Shown piece after piece: positions 49,826 through 58,172 of a stretch of 64,000 bases of DNA; within the stretch, counting starts at the first letter, position 1; each line of letters opens with the position of its first letter. Both the position numbers and the translations under genes were made by a program. The DNA is from Methanocella_A sp963769045 (GTDB lineage: Archaea > Halobacteriota > Methanocellia > Methanocellales > Methanocellaceae): assembly GCA_963769045.1 (NCBI GenBank), contig CAVYKK010000005.1, positions 16,187 through 80,186 of the forward strand. Reading direction: 5' to 3'. The notes beneath the pieces were generated by a model, which made no database searches, was not told the origin of the DNA, and worked only from the letters and a program-made list of their open reading frames with translations.

Positions 49826-51946
49826 ATGACTATACAATTTGTATCAACGATATGCCCGTACTGTGGTTGCGGTTGCGGGCTGAACCTCGTTGTACAGGAC
49901 GGCAAGACCGTGGGCGTCGAGCCCTGGAAACGCCATCCGGTCAACGAAGGCAAGCTCTGTCCCAAGGGCAACTTTGCGCACGAGTTCATTCACAGGGATG
50001 ACCGGCTGACTACGCCTCTCATCAAGAAGGACGGGAAATTCGTCCCGGCCACCTGGGATGAGGCCTTGACGCTGATCGCGTCTAAGTTCAAGGAAATCAA
50101 GACGAAGTATACCCCTGACGCAATGGCGTGCTTCTCTTCTGCGAGAGTTACCAATGAAGAGAACTATGTCATGCAGAAGTTCGCACGTGTGGCGCTGGAG
50201 TCCGCAAACATCGACCACTGCGCGAGGCTGTGCCATGGCACGACCGTCGCGGGCCTGGCGAAGTCGCTCGGCAGCGGCGCGATGACGAACTCGATCAAGG
50301 ACATAGAAGAGGCTAAGACCATATTCATTCTAGGGTCCAACACCTTTGAGGATCACCCGTTGATCGCCCGCCGTGTCGTGAAGGCAAGAGAGCATGGCGC
50401 CATTCTGATCAACATCGACCCGAGGTTTACGATGACCGCCAAGCAGGCGGATATCTACGCGCCCTTCTTTAGCGGCACGGACGTCGCGCTTGTCAACGCG
50501 ATGATGAATGTCATCATCACGGAAGGCCTTGAGGACAAGGAGTTCATCAAGAACCGGACCAGAGACTACGAGAAGATGAAGGAAGAGGTCATGAAGTGCA
50601 CCCCCGAGTGGGCTGCACCGATCACCGGCATACCGGCAGAGACCATCCGGAAGGTCGCAAGGATATACGCGACCAACAAGCCGTCTGCCATCATCTACTC
50701 GATGGGTATTACCCAGCACGCCTGCGGCACGGACAACGTCCTATCCATGTCAAACCTGGCAATGCTCACGGGCAACATCGGCAAGAGAGGCTCCGGCGTC
50801 AACCCGCTCCGTGGCCAGAACAACGTGCAGGGCGCCTGCGACATGGGTGCGCTGCCCAACGTGGTCTCGGGCTACCAGGCAGTCATCAACCCCGAGCTCC
50901 GGGCCAAGGTCTGCGCCGTATGGGGCGTCAAGGACATCCCGGGCAAGGTCGGCCTGACCATCGTCGAGGTCATGAACGCCATCGAGGCGGGCAAGGTCAA
51001 GTCGCTGTACATCATGGGTGAGAACCCGATGGTGTCCGACCCCGACATAAACCATGTCAAGCACTCGCTCGAGCACCTGGAATTCCTCGTCGTGCAGGAC
51101 ATCTTCATGACCGAGACAGCCCAGCTTGCGTCGGTCGTGCTGCCCGCGGCATCGTTCGCCGAGAAGGACGGCACCTTCACCAACACCGAGAGGCGCGTGC
51201 AGCTGCTGAAGCCCGCGGTCAAGCCGCCCGGACAGGCAAAGCCGGACTGGGAGATCATCGGCCTGATCGCCAGGAAGATGGGCGTCAGGGGATTCGATTT
51301 CAAGTCACAGGAGGAGATCTTCGAGGAGGTCCGGAAGACCACCCCGCAGTACGCAGGCATGACCTACGCCAGGCTCTCTAAGCCCGAGGCACTCCACTGG
51401 CCCTGCCCTGCCACCGATCACCCGGGCACCCCGATCCTGCACACCGTGAAGTTCAGCCACCCGGACGGCATTGGTATATTCTTCCCGGTAACCTTCAGGC
51501 CGCCCGCAGAGGTACCCGACGCGGAGTACCCGCTCATCCTGACCACCGGCCGCATGCTCTTCCACTACCACACTGGCAGCATGACCCGGCGTTCGGCCTC
51601 GCTTGACGCAGAGGTCAAGACGGGCTTCGTCGAGGTCAACCCCGAGGATGCAAAGGCCCTCGGCATCAAGGATGGCGAAAAGGTCAAGGTCAAGTCCAGG
51701 AGAGGCGAGATCGAGATCGGCGCAAAAGTCACCAAGAATATCATGAAGGGCGTCATCTTCGTCCCGTTCCACTTCGCCGAATGCGCGGCCAACATGCTGA
51801 CCAACCCGGCCCTGGACCCGTTCGCGAAGATGCCCGAGTACAAGGCATGCGCCGCGAAGATCATCGTGATCCCGAAGGAAGAGAAGAAACCGGTTGCTGC
51901 AGGCAAAGAGCCTATGAAAGTAGCACCGAAGGCAGGAGGCCACTAA
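49826..51946 (+). CDS. fdhA: Formate dehydrogenase, alpha (molybdopterin) subunit
   Basis: FdhA oxidises formate to CO2 at a Mo- or W-bis-molybdopterin centre. The 706-residue protein has one [4Fe-4S] site (C10, C13, C17 and C45). The catalytic residue is cysteine C136 in RLCHGTTVAG, with H137; it is not selenocysteine. GSNTFEDHP, GENPMVSDPD and TTGRMLFHYHTGSMTRR are molybdopterin contacts. The tail is Lys/Pro/Ala-rich. ATG 49826 has GGTGAG upstream and is preferred over an extended frame. fdhB follows after one base. Confidence 0.97.
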   Translation: MTIQFVSTICPYCGCGCGLNLVVQDGKTVGVEPWKRHPVNEGKLCPKGNFAHEFIHRDDRLTTPLIKKDGKFVPATWDEALTLIASKFKEIKTKYTPDAMACFSSARVTNEENYVMQKFARVALESANIDHCARLCHGTTVAGLAKSLGSGAMTNSIKDIEEAKTIFILGSNTFEDHPLIARRVVKAREHGAILINIDPRFTMTAKQADIYAPFFSGTDVALVNAMMNVIITEGLEDKEFIKNRTRDYEKMKEEVMKCTPEWAAPITGIPAETIRKVARIYATNKPSAIIYSMGITQHACGTDNVLSMSNLAMLTGNIGKRGSGVNPLRGQNNVQGACDMGALPNVVSGYQAVINPELRAKVCAVWGVKDIPGKVGLTIVEVMNAIEAGKVKSLYIMGENPMVSDPDINHVKHSLEHLEFLVVQDIFMTETAQLASVVLPAASFAEKDGTFTNTERRVQLLKPAVKPPGQAKPDWEIIGLIARKMGVRGFDFKSQEEIFEEVRKTTPQYAGMTYARLSKPEALHWPCPATDHPGTPILHTVKFSHPDGIGIFFPVTFRPPAEVPDAEYPLILTTGRMLFHYHTGSMTRRSASLDAEVKTGFVEVNPEDAKALGIKDGEKVKVKSRRGEIEIGAKVTKNIMKGVIFVPFHFAECAANMLTNPALDPFAKMPEYKACAAKIIVIPKEEKKPVAAGKEPMKVAPKAGGH

Positions 51947-51947
51947 C

Positions 51948-53057
51948 ATGGTCAAAGTCAAGGACATGCTCTACGCCTGCGCCGGCAACGAGAACATCTG
52001 CAAAGTCGGCGAGTGCGGCGGCGCTGTAACCGCGCTGCTGACGTACGCGCTGGAGAGTAAGATGGTCGACGCCGTAGTCGCAGTCACCAAGGGCGCCGAC
52101 GTGTATGACGGTGTCCCGACGGTCTTCACCGACCCGAAGGAGATCATCAAGTCGGCGGGTTCGCTCCACTGCGCGCCCCTCGCCGTCGGCAAGTTTGTCG
52201 TAAAGTACATGAACGGCGCGAAGGACAAGAAGATCGCGCTGCCGGTCAAGCCGTGTGACGCGCGGGCAATCCTCGTGATGGCCAAGCGCGGCAAGGTCAA
52301 CAAGGACAACCTGCTGATGATCGGCGTCAACTGCGGCGGCACGGTCCGCCCGATGGTGGGCCGCGAGATGATCGAGAAGTACTATGGTGTCAGCCCGGAC
52401 GACGTTATCAAGGAAGAGATCGCCAAGGGCAAGTTCATCATCGTGACGAAGAACCACGAGCACAAGGAAGTCTCGATCGACGAGCTTGAAGAGCACGGAG
52501 TCGGTCGTCGCCTGAACTGCCAGCGCTGTGACGTCAAGATCCCCACCATGGCGGACCTGGCGTGCGGCAACTGGGGCGTCATCGGGCCGCAGGCCGGCAA
52601 GGCCACCTTCGTCGAGGTCTGCAGCGAGAAGGGCGCGAAGCTGATGGACGGCGCCATCAACGCCAAAGCCGTCACCGCCCAGCCCGCCGACCCGAAGGGC
52701 GTCGAGGCACGGGCCAAGATCAATGACGTCATGGTCAAGATGGGCCTCAAGAACCAGAAGAAGCAGTTCGCGGCTGCTGCCGGCTACGATTTCTGGGGCG
52801 CGCAGTTCAAGAAGTGCATCAAGTGCCAGGGCTGCACGCTCAACTGCCCCGCTACCTTCGACTTGAAACTCAAGGCGAGTGCGTACGAGGGCAAGGGCGA
52901 CCTGCCGCCTTCCATGAACTACCACATTGCCAGGGCCGCCCAGATCGGCGGCGACTGCTGCAACTGCGGCATGTGCGAAGACGGCTGCCCCGTGGACATC
53001 CCCCTGTCGTTGATTTACCACGAGGCTGCAAAGCGCATCGGACAGGAGATCAAGTAA
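51948..53057 (+). CDS. fdhB: Formate dehydrogenase, beta subunit (F420-reducing)
   Basis: FdhB accepts electrons from FdhA and reduces F420 through FAD and [4Fe-4S] clusters. It is 369 residues. The N-terminal F420/FAD-binding domain is paralogous to FrhB (CGGAVTALLTYALES, PVKPCDARAILVM and LACGNWGVIG). The C-terminus has two ferredoxin-like clusters, CIKCQGCTLNCP and CCNCGMCEDGCPVDIP. The start is one base after the fdhA stop, so the two are translationally coupled. In methanogens FdhAB can also pair with heterodisulfide reductase. Confidence 0.97.
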   Translation: MVKVKDMLYACAGNENICKVGECGGAVTALLTYALESKMVDAVVAVTKGADVYDGVPTVFTDPKEIIKSAGSLHCAPLAVGKFVVKYMNGAKDKKIALPVKPCDARAILVMAKRGKVNKDNLLMIGVNCGGTVRPMVGREMIEKYYGVSPDDVIKEEIAKGKFIIVTKNHEHKEVSIDELEEHGVGRRLNCQRCDVKIPTMADLACGNWGVIGPQAGKATFVEVCSEKGAKLMDGAINAKAVTAQPADPKGVEARAKINDVMVKMGLKNQKKQFAAAAGYDFWGAQFKKCIKCQGCTLNCPATFDLKLKASAYEGKGDLPPSMNYHIARAAQIGGDCCNCGMCEDGCPVDIPLSLIYHEAAKRIGQEIK

Positions 53058-53275
53058 GATCTCCTTTCCCTTTTTTTTATTTTTAATTGAAAAAGCGATT
53101 CGGATAACAAGATTACCGGGCGGTTTATCTGATTGGGTATGAAGATGCGAGGCCTGGCCGGGCGTGTCCCGCACGACTGCTTTGAGCGGCTACACCGGGA
53201 AAATATAGTGGCGAGGAGACACTGCGACAACCAATAGTCGACAGGCCGATCGAAAAAGTAAACAGGTATGACTGT

Positions 53276-53308
53276 CCTATATATGCGTAATTTAAAAATA
53301 TCGCATAT
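53276..53308 (+). promoter_or_regulatory. Promoter and inverted repeat before the carbonic anhydrase gene
   Basis: CCTATATATGC (53276-53286) is a TATA box about 60 bases before the start codon. ATATGCG (53281-53287) and CGCATAT (53302-53308) form an inverted repeat from TATA box to the likely transcription start. It could be an operator. The ribosome-binding site GGGAGG is at 53329-53334. The gap 53058-53275 holds nothing else I recognise. Confidence 0.5.
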
Positions 53309-53340
53309 CTGCTTGAACATTATATTTCGGGAGGTAAAAC

Positions 53341-54105
53341 ATGTCAGGTACGGTTACTACGGGTAAGGGACTGGAAACCCTAACGGACAAGCTAACGTAT
53401 AACAAACAGTACTCGGCCGAGGCCACAAGCTCCGGCAAGTATAAAGACATTTTAGACGGGCAGCACCCGGACGTCACGCTGGTCACGTGCTCGGACTCCA
53501 GGGTATGGGAGCGTTCGCTGGACGACGAGATCGGCAAGATCTTTACGATCAAGAACATCGGCAACCGCGTCGAGCCCAACCTGGGCAGTATAGAATATGG
53601 CGTCGGTCATCTTCATACGCCTGTCCTCATGATCATGGGCCACACTGGCTGCGGCGCGGTCCACGCGTCGACGCTGGAGCTGAAAGACGAGCACGCGCGC
53701 ATCCTCAAGTCGCTCGACTTCATCAAGCCGATCGTTGCCGATGTCCAGAAGCTGCTGATCCGTAAGGGCGGCGTCGCCGGTTACGTGAAAGAGGCAAAGG
53801 CGGCGTCGGCCACGAAGATCAGTGATGAGACATTCTTCGAGACGCTGGTCACCGAGGCCAACGTCGACCGGCAGATCGAGAACCTGCTCAACGATGCGTC
53901 CATCAGGAACCTTGTCTACACGGGCAAACTGATGATCGTCGGGACGATATACGATTTCAAGGATATCTACTCGAAAAAGAAGGGCGCGATCTTTGTCATC
54001 AACGTCAACGGGGAGACGAACGTCGAGAAGCTCAAGAAGCTCGCGGTGGCCGGCGGCGACGGAATGATCGTAGCAGGCAATATCAAGAGAATGCTGGTCT
54101 ATTAG
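53341..54105 (+). CDS. Beta-class carbonic anhydrase
   Basis: The 254-residue zinc enzyme interconverts CO2 and bicarbonate. The zinc ligands and dyad are all seen: C50, D52 and R54 in CSDSR, H101 and C104 in GHTGCG. The C-terminal half is longer than the plant-type minimum. It has its own promoter downstream of fdhCAB. Formate oxidation gives CO2 inside the cell, so carbonic anhydrase at this site would balance CO2/HCO3- for methanogenesis and anabolic carboxylation, or aid formate/bicarbonate exchange. The stop codon abuts half of a family B repeat. Confidence 0.93.
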   Translation: MSGTVTTGKGLETLTDKLTYNKQYSAEATSSGKYKDILDGQHPDVTLVTCSDSRVWERSLDDEIGKIFTIKNIGNRVEPNLGSIEYGVGHLHTPVLMIMGHTGCGAVHASTLELKDEHARILKSLDFIKPIVADVQKLLIRKGGVAGYVKEAKAASATKISDETFFETLVTEANVDRQIENLLNDASIRNLVYTGKLMIVGTIYDFKDIYSKKKGAIFVINVNGETNVEKLKKLAVAGGDGMIVAGNIKRMLVY

Positions 54106-54135
54106 GCATTGGACACAAAGGCCACGGAGGCCATG
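54106..54135. repeat. Family B repeat, left end only (copy 5)
   Basis: GCATTGGACACAAAGGCCAC starts exactly after the carbonic anhydrase stop codon and matches the outer end of copies at 8994 and 30474. The opposite terminal repeat is missing before the next gene, so it is a decayed or solo copy. Confidence 0.7.
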
Positions 54136-54241
54136 GATGCAGTCAATAGCGCAACCGTAAATCTCTGGCCTTCATCTTTTTATAGTCCCAATCCATCCGG
54201 TATTCGACGGGCGATGATGCCGCACCGACAGCCATGCGGCA

Positions 54242-55207
54242 TCAGCTTCCGATCAGCCTGGAGAAGAACTGCTGCAGGGCATTACCTAACCCTTTGAGCC
54301 TGTCGCCGGTCATATTCCAGGGGCTGCGGTACAGGAACCATATCAGGACCAGCGTCAAAACCTTGGCCGCTATCATCATATAAGCATCGCCGTAGACATG
54401 GGAGATCCCCATGAAACCATCTTTCCATGGGATGACATGGAATACACTATAATACATGTCCCAGAACGAATTCAAGGCGATCATGAAGCCGATTGACAAA
54501 TAGGGCGACCTCGATACCAGGTACAGATACCCGATTATGATCCCCGTCAGCACGTACTGGCCGGAGATCTCCGGAATCCTGAGCGATCCGATATTCGAAG
54601 GAAAGATCGTGAGCAGCAAATAGAGCAAGGTAACACCCAGAAGCCCTCCGGCAGCCCCGTAACGGCCGGTAAGTGAGCGCTGAAAATAGCCTTGCAGCAG
54701 CGCTAACAGTCCGATGTACATCACCAGCTGCGGGAGCACGGACAGGAGCCCCACAATCAGCATGTCCCAGTACATCGAGACGTATAATTTACCACCGTAC
54801 AGGAATATATCCATCAAGCTCAGCAGCAGGTTAGTGCCGGCTGACGCGATCAGGCCGATGATCAGGCCATTGACCAGTAGCCGGGCATTCCGTCTGTCCG
54901 GGGCCAGCCCGAGCCGATCGAACAGCGCTTCCTTCCAGGTGTTGCCCCCGACGAAAAAGCCGGCAACGATCAGGAGCAAGATGCCCATGGCGATATCAAA
55001 CAAAGCGTTATAGATCGGATATTCGCCGAACATGTCACGGAACATCCAGCCCTCGTTTTTCATCAGGAAGAAGGCAAATAACATGGATATCCGGAAGATT
55101 AGCAGGATGATCAGCACGGCGATAAAGGCCAGTCCCATCCTGATCGCGGGCCTCCAGTATCCGGATTTGCGCCCGCCTGTCCCATTATCAGCCTGCGCTG
55201 TAGCCAT
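54242..55207 (-). CDS. Polytopic membrane protein, CPBP-protease-like without catalytic motif
   Basis: A 321-residue membrane protein with about eight helices, for example FIAVLIILLIFRISMLFAFFL, GLIIGLIASAGTNLLLSLM and ALNSFWDMYYSVF. The overall layout recalls the CPBP/Abi group of intramembrane proteases, with a conserved N-x-x-W in a late helix. However, I see no EExxxR motif, so a protease activity is not supported. It lies opposite a methyltransferase gene across an AT-rich divergent promoter region (55208-55340). It is convergent with the carbonic anhydrase. Confidence 0.55.
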   Translation of the reverse strand: MATAQADNGTGGRKSGYWRPAIRMGLAFIAVLIILLIFRISMLFAFFLMKNEGWMFRDMFGEYPIYNALFDIAMGILLLIVAGFFVGGNTWKEALFDRLGLAPDRRNARLLVNGLIIGLIASAGTNLLLSLMDIFLYGGKLYVSMYWDMLIVGLLSVLPQLVMYIGLLALLQGYFQRSLTGRYGAAGGLLGVTLLYLLLTIFPSNIGSLRIPEISGQYVLTGIIIGYLYLVSRSPYLSIGFMIALNSFWDMYYSVFHVIPWKDGFMGISHVYGDAYMMIAAKVLTLVLIWFLYRSPWNMTGDRLKGLGNALQQFFSRLIGS

Positions 55208-55340
55208 GACCGATCGTAAGCTGTCGGCATATTTAATTTTTATGTCGCTAACAATTAAACGGATATAAAGCCTAAAAAACCGTACTTTTCATTATAACGG
55301 CTTAAATTCATAGTGCCCATATTATTTTCGGTGTTCGGTA

Positions 55341-56126
55341 ATGGGTAATGGTGATAGTAATTTCTCATATCTCGACATGCTTGCAGAGATCGGCTACGCC
55401 CGACACATAGGTGGTAAAACGGCGACCGACCGGCTGATCAAGAAAGCCAACATCAAAAAAGGCGCCAGGGTGCTGGACGTAGGGTGCGGCCTTGGCAAGA
55501 CGGCCTGCCGGCTGGCTTCGGAGTTCGGGTGCAAGGTCACCGGCATCGACATCATGCCGAAGATGGTCGAGCAGTCAAAGGCGACGGCAAAAAAGGCGGG
55601 CGTCACGGATAAAGTCACTTTCATGGAAGGAGACGCGCGAAAGCTTCCGTTCGCGGACGCGTCCTTCGATACAGTGCTGGTAGAGTCCGTTACCATCTTC
55701 GTTGAGGATGTGGCAAAGGCCATCGCCGAATATAGCCGCGTGCTGAAGCCGGGCGGAGCCCTCTGCGACAACGAGGTTTGCATCACCCGGAAGTCGACAG
55801 AAGAGCTAAAGGACGACATCAAGGACCTCGAGGCGATCTTCACGGCTTTCTCATCGAAGACAGACCGGGGCATCCTGACCTTCGAGGACTGGCGCGACAT
55901 CTACAAGGGACAGTTCAAAAAAGTCGATGCGGACCACTTTGTCGCAGACCCTAAAGTAGAGAGCATGGCGAAGAAAGAGGACGGCTTCGGCGCTGTTTTA
56001 TCCATGGCGAAAGTGGCATACCTCTATTACACGAACCCCCAGGCAAGGGAGATCGTCAACACCACCCGGAACATGTACAAGTACGTCGGGCACTTCGGGT
56101 ACGGGCTGTTCGTCTGCCGCAAGTGA
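55341..56126 (+). CDS. SAM-dependent methyltransferase (UbiE/arsenite-type fold)
   Basis: A 261-residue class I methyltransferase. Motif I is RVLDVGCGLGKTACRLA, motif II GIDIMPKMVEQSK, then EGDARKLPFADASFDTVLVES (motif III/IV) and LKPGGALCDNE. The C-terminal part (VYLYYTNPQ-like helices) resembles small-molecule or lipid methyltransferases. The substrate is unknown. As with the other methyltransferase at 6046, its stop codon is followed directly by a family A hairpin element. Confidence 0.85.
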   Translation: MGNGDSNFSYLDMLAEIGYARHIGGKTATDRLIKKANIKKGARVLDVGCGLGKTACRLASEFGCKVTGIDIMPKMVEQSKATAKKAGVTDKVTFMEGDARKLPFADASFDTVLVESVTIFVEDVAKAIAEYSRVLKPGGALCDNEVCITRKSTEELKDDIKDLEAIFTAFSSKTDRGILTFEDWRDIYKGQFKKVDADHFVADPKVESMAKKEDGFGAVLSMAKVAYLYYTNPQAREIVNTTRNMYKYVGHFGYGLFVCRK

Positions 56127-56345
56127 GCGGTCACTGAGGTTTCGGGAGGTCTCAAGGTTTCGAGAGGTCACAGAGCTCAGCACAGAGGTCACAAAGGTCA
56201 CAGAGGTATTCACAGAGGACGTTTTTAAAAGACGGCTTTCCCCATAGCCTTTTCCTTAAACAAACCTCTGTGTCGTCCTCTGTGACCTCTGTGACCTCTG
56301 TGCTGAGCTTTGTGACCTCTAGAAACCTCTGCGACCTCCCCGGTA
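56127..56345. repeat. Large hairpin element of 9-nt units (family A, copy 2)
   Basis: It begins directly after the methyltransferase stop codon. The arms carry CACAGAGGT units on the left and CCTCTGTGA units on the right around a TTTTTAAAA-containing middle. Long stretches match the element at 6790-6984, including ctcagcacagaggtcaca. The next gene on the same strand starts at 56387, so here it lies between codirectional genes. Confidence 0.8.
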
Positions 56346-56386
56346 CGGAAGGGTTTTATTCTCCGTCATGCATATTCCAGCTTATC

Positions 56387-57166
56387 ATGCCACAGACGGC
56401 TATCATCGGAGGCAGCGGGTTCTACAGCGTCCCGGGCTGCACATTGAAGGAAAAGCGCCTGATATCGACGAGATACGGCGATGTTTCTGTCTTCATCTAT
56501 GCCGATAAGGCCGGGACGGAGTTCGCTTTCCTGCCCCGACACGGCGAGGGCCACACCTGTCCGCCCCACAAGATCAACTACCGGGCCAACATCCTGGCGC
56601 TGAAGCAGGCCGGCGTCGAGCGTATTATCGCGGTCTCCAGTGTCGGTAGCCTGCGCGCTTTTCTCCGACCCGGCGATTTCGTGCTGCCCGACCAGTTCAT
56701 CGATTTCACTAAGAGCAGGCCATCGACCTTCTATGATGAAAACGAAGTCGTCCATGTAGACATGACCGAGCCGTTCTGCCCTGACCTGAGAAAGTGCATC
56801 CTTGCGGCCAAACCTGCCGGCGTCAAGGTACACGAGAAGGGCACATACGTCTGTGCCGAAGGCCCGAGGTTCGAGACCCCCGCGGAGATACGCGCATATT
56901 CGGCCATGGGCGGCGACATAGTGGGCATGACCCTGGTGCCCGAGATCGTCCTGGCCCGGGAATTGGGCATATGCTACGCAGGCATTGCCGTGGTGACAAA
57001 TTATGCGGCAGGCATTTCTAAGACTGCACTCTCCCATGAAGAAGTCATCGGGATGATGAAAACGGTCGAGAGCATGCTGTCCGGCTATGTTGTCGACTGC
57101 CTGTCACACGTGCGGACAGAACGAAAATGCGCATGCTGTAACGTCACGGACGCGGTAACAAAATAA
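56387..57166 (+). CDS. mtnP: 6-oxopurine nucleoside / methylthioinosine phosphorylase (MTAP family)
   Basis: A 259-residue phosphorylase of the PNP/MTAP family. It has the phosphate loop GGSGFYSVPG, PRHGEGH, SSVGSLR and EGPRFETPAEIR. The base-contacting segment reads VVTNYAAGIS. Adenine-preferring MTAPs have Asp where this protein has Asn, so it more likely acts on hypoxanthine/guanine nucleosides or 5'-methylthioinosine, as in Methanocaldococcus MTIP. ATG 56387 is chosen because the upstream in-frame sequence is repeat. The C-terminus is cysteine-rich (CACC). Confidence 0.85.
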   Translation: MPQTAIIGGSGFYSVPGCTLKEKRLISTRYGDVSVFIYADKAGTEFAFLPRHGEGHTCPPHKINYRANILALKQAGVERIIAVSSVGSLRAFLRPGDFVLPDQFIDFTKSRPSTFYDENEVVHVDMTEPFCPDLRKCILAAKPAGVKVHEKGTYVCAEGPRFETPAEIRAYSAMGGDIVGMTLVPEIVLARELGICYAGIAVVTNYAAGISKTALSHEEVIGMMKTVESMLSGYVVDCLSHVRTERKCACCNVTDAVTK

Positions 57167-57322
57167 TTATTTATAGAATTCGAAGTCCTGAGGTACTGGC
57201 CTGGCAGGCCGCTTCCCGCGATTGTAATAGTTCCAGGCGAGCAATATGATCGCCAGCGGGGCGCATAGCAGGAATAGCAATAGCCAGAAGATGAAATCGT
57301 CTTCGAGTATAGAGCCGGCCAT
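57167..57322 (-). CDS. 51-residue single-pass membrane microprotein
   Basis: The frame from ATG 57322 encodes an acidic start (MAGSILEDDF), one membrane helix (IFWLLLFLLCAPLAIILLAW) and a basic tail (NYYNRGKRPARP). This fits an outside-acidic, inside-basic topology or the reverse. It ends directly against the mtnP stop codon on the other strand. The clear helix-plus-charges layout supports a gene. No family is recognised. Confidence 0.6.
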   Translation of the reverse strand: MAGSILEDDFIFWLLLFLLCAPLAIILLAWNYYNRGKRPARPVPQDFEFYK

Positions 57323-57395
57323 ATGATAGAACTATCCCGGATTGCATGATAAAGTTTTTGTCGTCATCCGTTAACCGGGCACTCTGGCGACGGCT

Positions 57396-57861
57396 TCAAT
57401 GGCCATTACCCGGGGACCGCACGCCTGTCATATCCGTGATCTCGATCTTGAAGATGGTAATCCGCGGCGCAGCTACCTCCTGTCCGCCGCCGTCCTGCCA
57501 GACCGCATGGACCGCGGCGAGGTTAGAGCCCGGCGGCCTTCCGGCCCAGCGACTTCATGGCCCGGATGCGCTCGACCGGGTCGGCGACTTCAGAGATCCT
57601 GCCACGGACGATCACGCTTCGGAAGTCGGTGACCGTGCCATTGTACCGGTCGACTTCGAAGCATACGTTGGGGTTCAGCCTTGCCAGCCTCGCCTTCATG
57701 CCAAGGTTCGGCGTATGGATGTAGATGGCGCCGCCCTCATAGGCGAAGTCCGTCGGCACAACATACGGGTGAGGATCGTCATTCAGCCCGATCCGGCCGA
57801 CGCGCTCCTCTTCAAGCATCCGCAGCATCTCGTCTCTCGTCAGCTCCGGCAGGATTGTCAT
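57396..57861 (-). pseudogene. Pyridoxamine 5'-phosphate oxidase-like FMN-barrel protein, frameshifted
   Basis: The first 112 residues (PELTRDEMLRMLEEERVGRIGLNDDPHPYVVPTDFAYEGG...) are a split-barrel flavin/F420-binding domain. This frame stops at 57523, too early. The next frame continues with SNLAAVHAVWQDGGGQEVAA, then PRITIFKIEITDMTG, the usual last strand of the family, and stops at 57396. The sum, about 155 residues, is the normal family length. A one-base shift near 57530-57540 is the cause: true decay or a sequence error. Confidence 0.78.
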
Positions 57862-58060
57862 ATCAAGGCCTCAGTTTTTATAAATTCAATTTATATAATT
57901 ATAATTGATCGTTAATGAAGGTATCGGAGGTCTGGCGCGCTTGTAGATGATACATGCCGTTTTCAGGGCTGGCTCTTTGATCTTCCGCGGAGCGAAGCGA
58001 AGTAGTCATGCCGATGGCGGGTAACGGTTGAATGGCCAGGGCCATCGATTTTGCCTGACC

Positions 58061-58100
58061 CGTATACGTACGCGCACGCGCGAGCGGCTGCCGCCAGACG
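58061..58100. repeat. CG-alternating intergenic motif, copy 6
   Basis: CGCGCACGCGCGAGCGGCTG (part of a longer match to copies 2 and 4) lies 73 bases beyond the aCPSF1 stop codon. The rest of 57862-58172 contains an AT-rich promoter for the barrel gene near 57875-57905 and nothing else I recognise. Confidence 0.55.
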
Positions 58101-58172
58101 TCGATAGCCTCCGCCCATCAATGCGAAGAATAAAAAAGGGTGACAGAGAGGCTTATGCCTCTCCGGCATGTC

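Noticed and set aside
49826..51946. Selenocysteine in FdhA
   Set aside because: The catalytic codon is a normal Cys codon (residue 136) and no in-frame TGA or SECIS-like element is present.
51948..53174. Long open frames antisense to fdhB and to fdhA
   Set aside because: They are by-products of GC-rich codon use opposite clearly coding genes.
54242..55207. CPBP intramembrane protease (bacteriocin-immunity type)
   Set aside because: The topology is similar, but the diagnostic EExxxR and histidine motifs are not visible.
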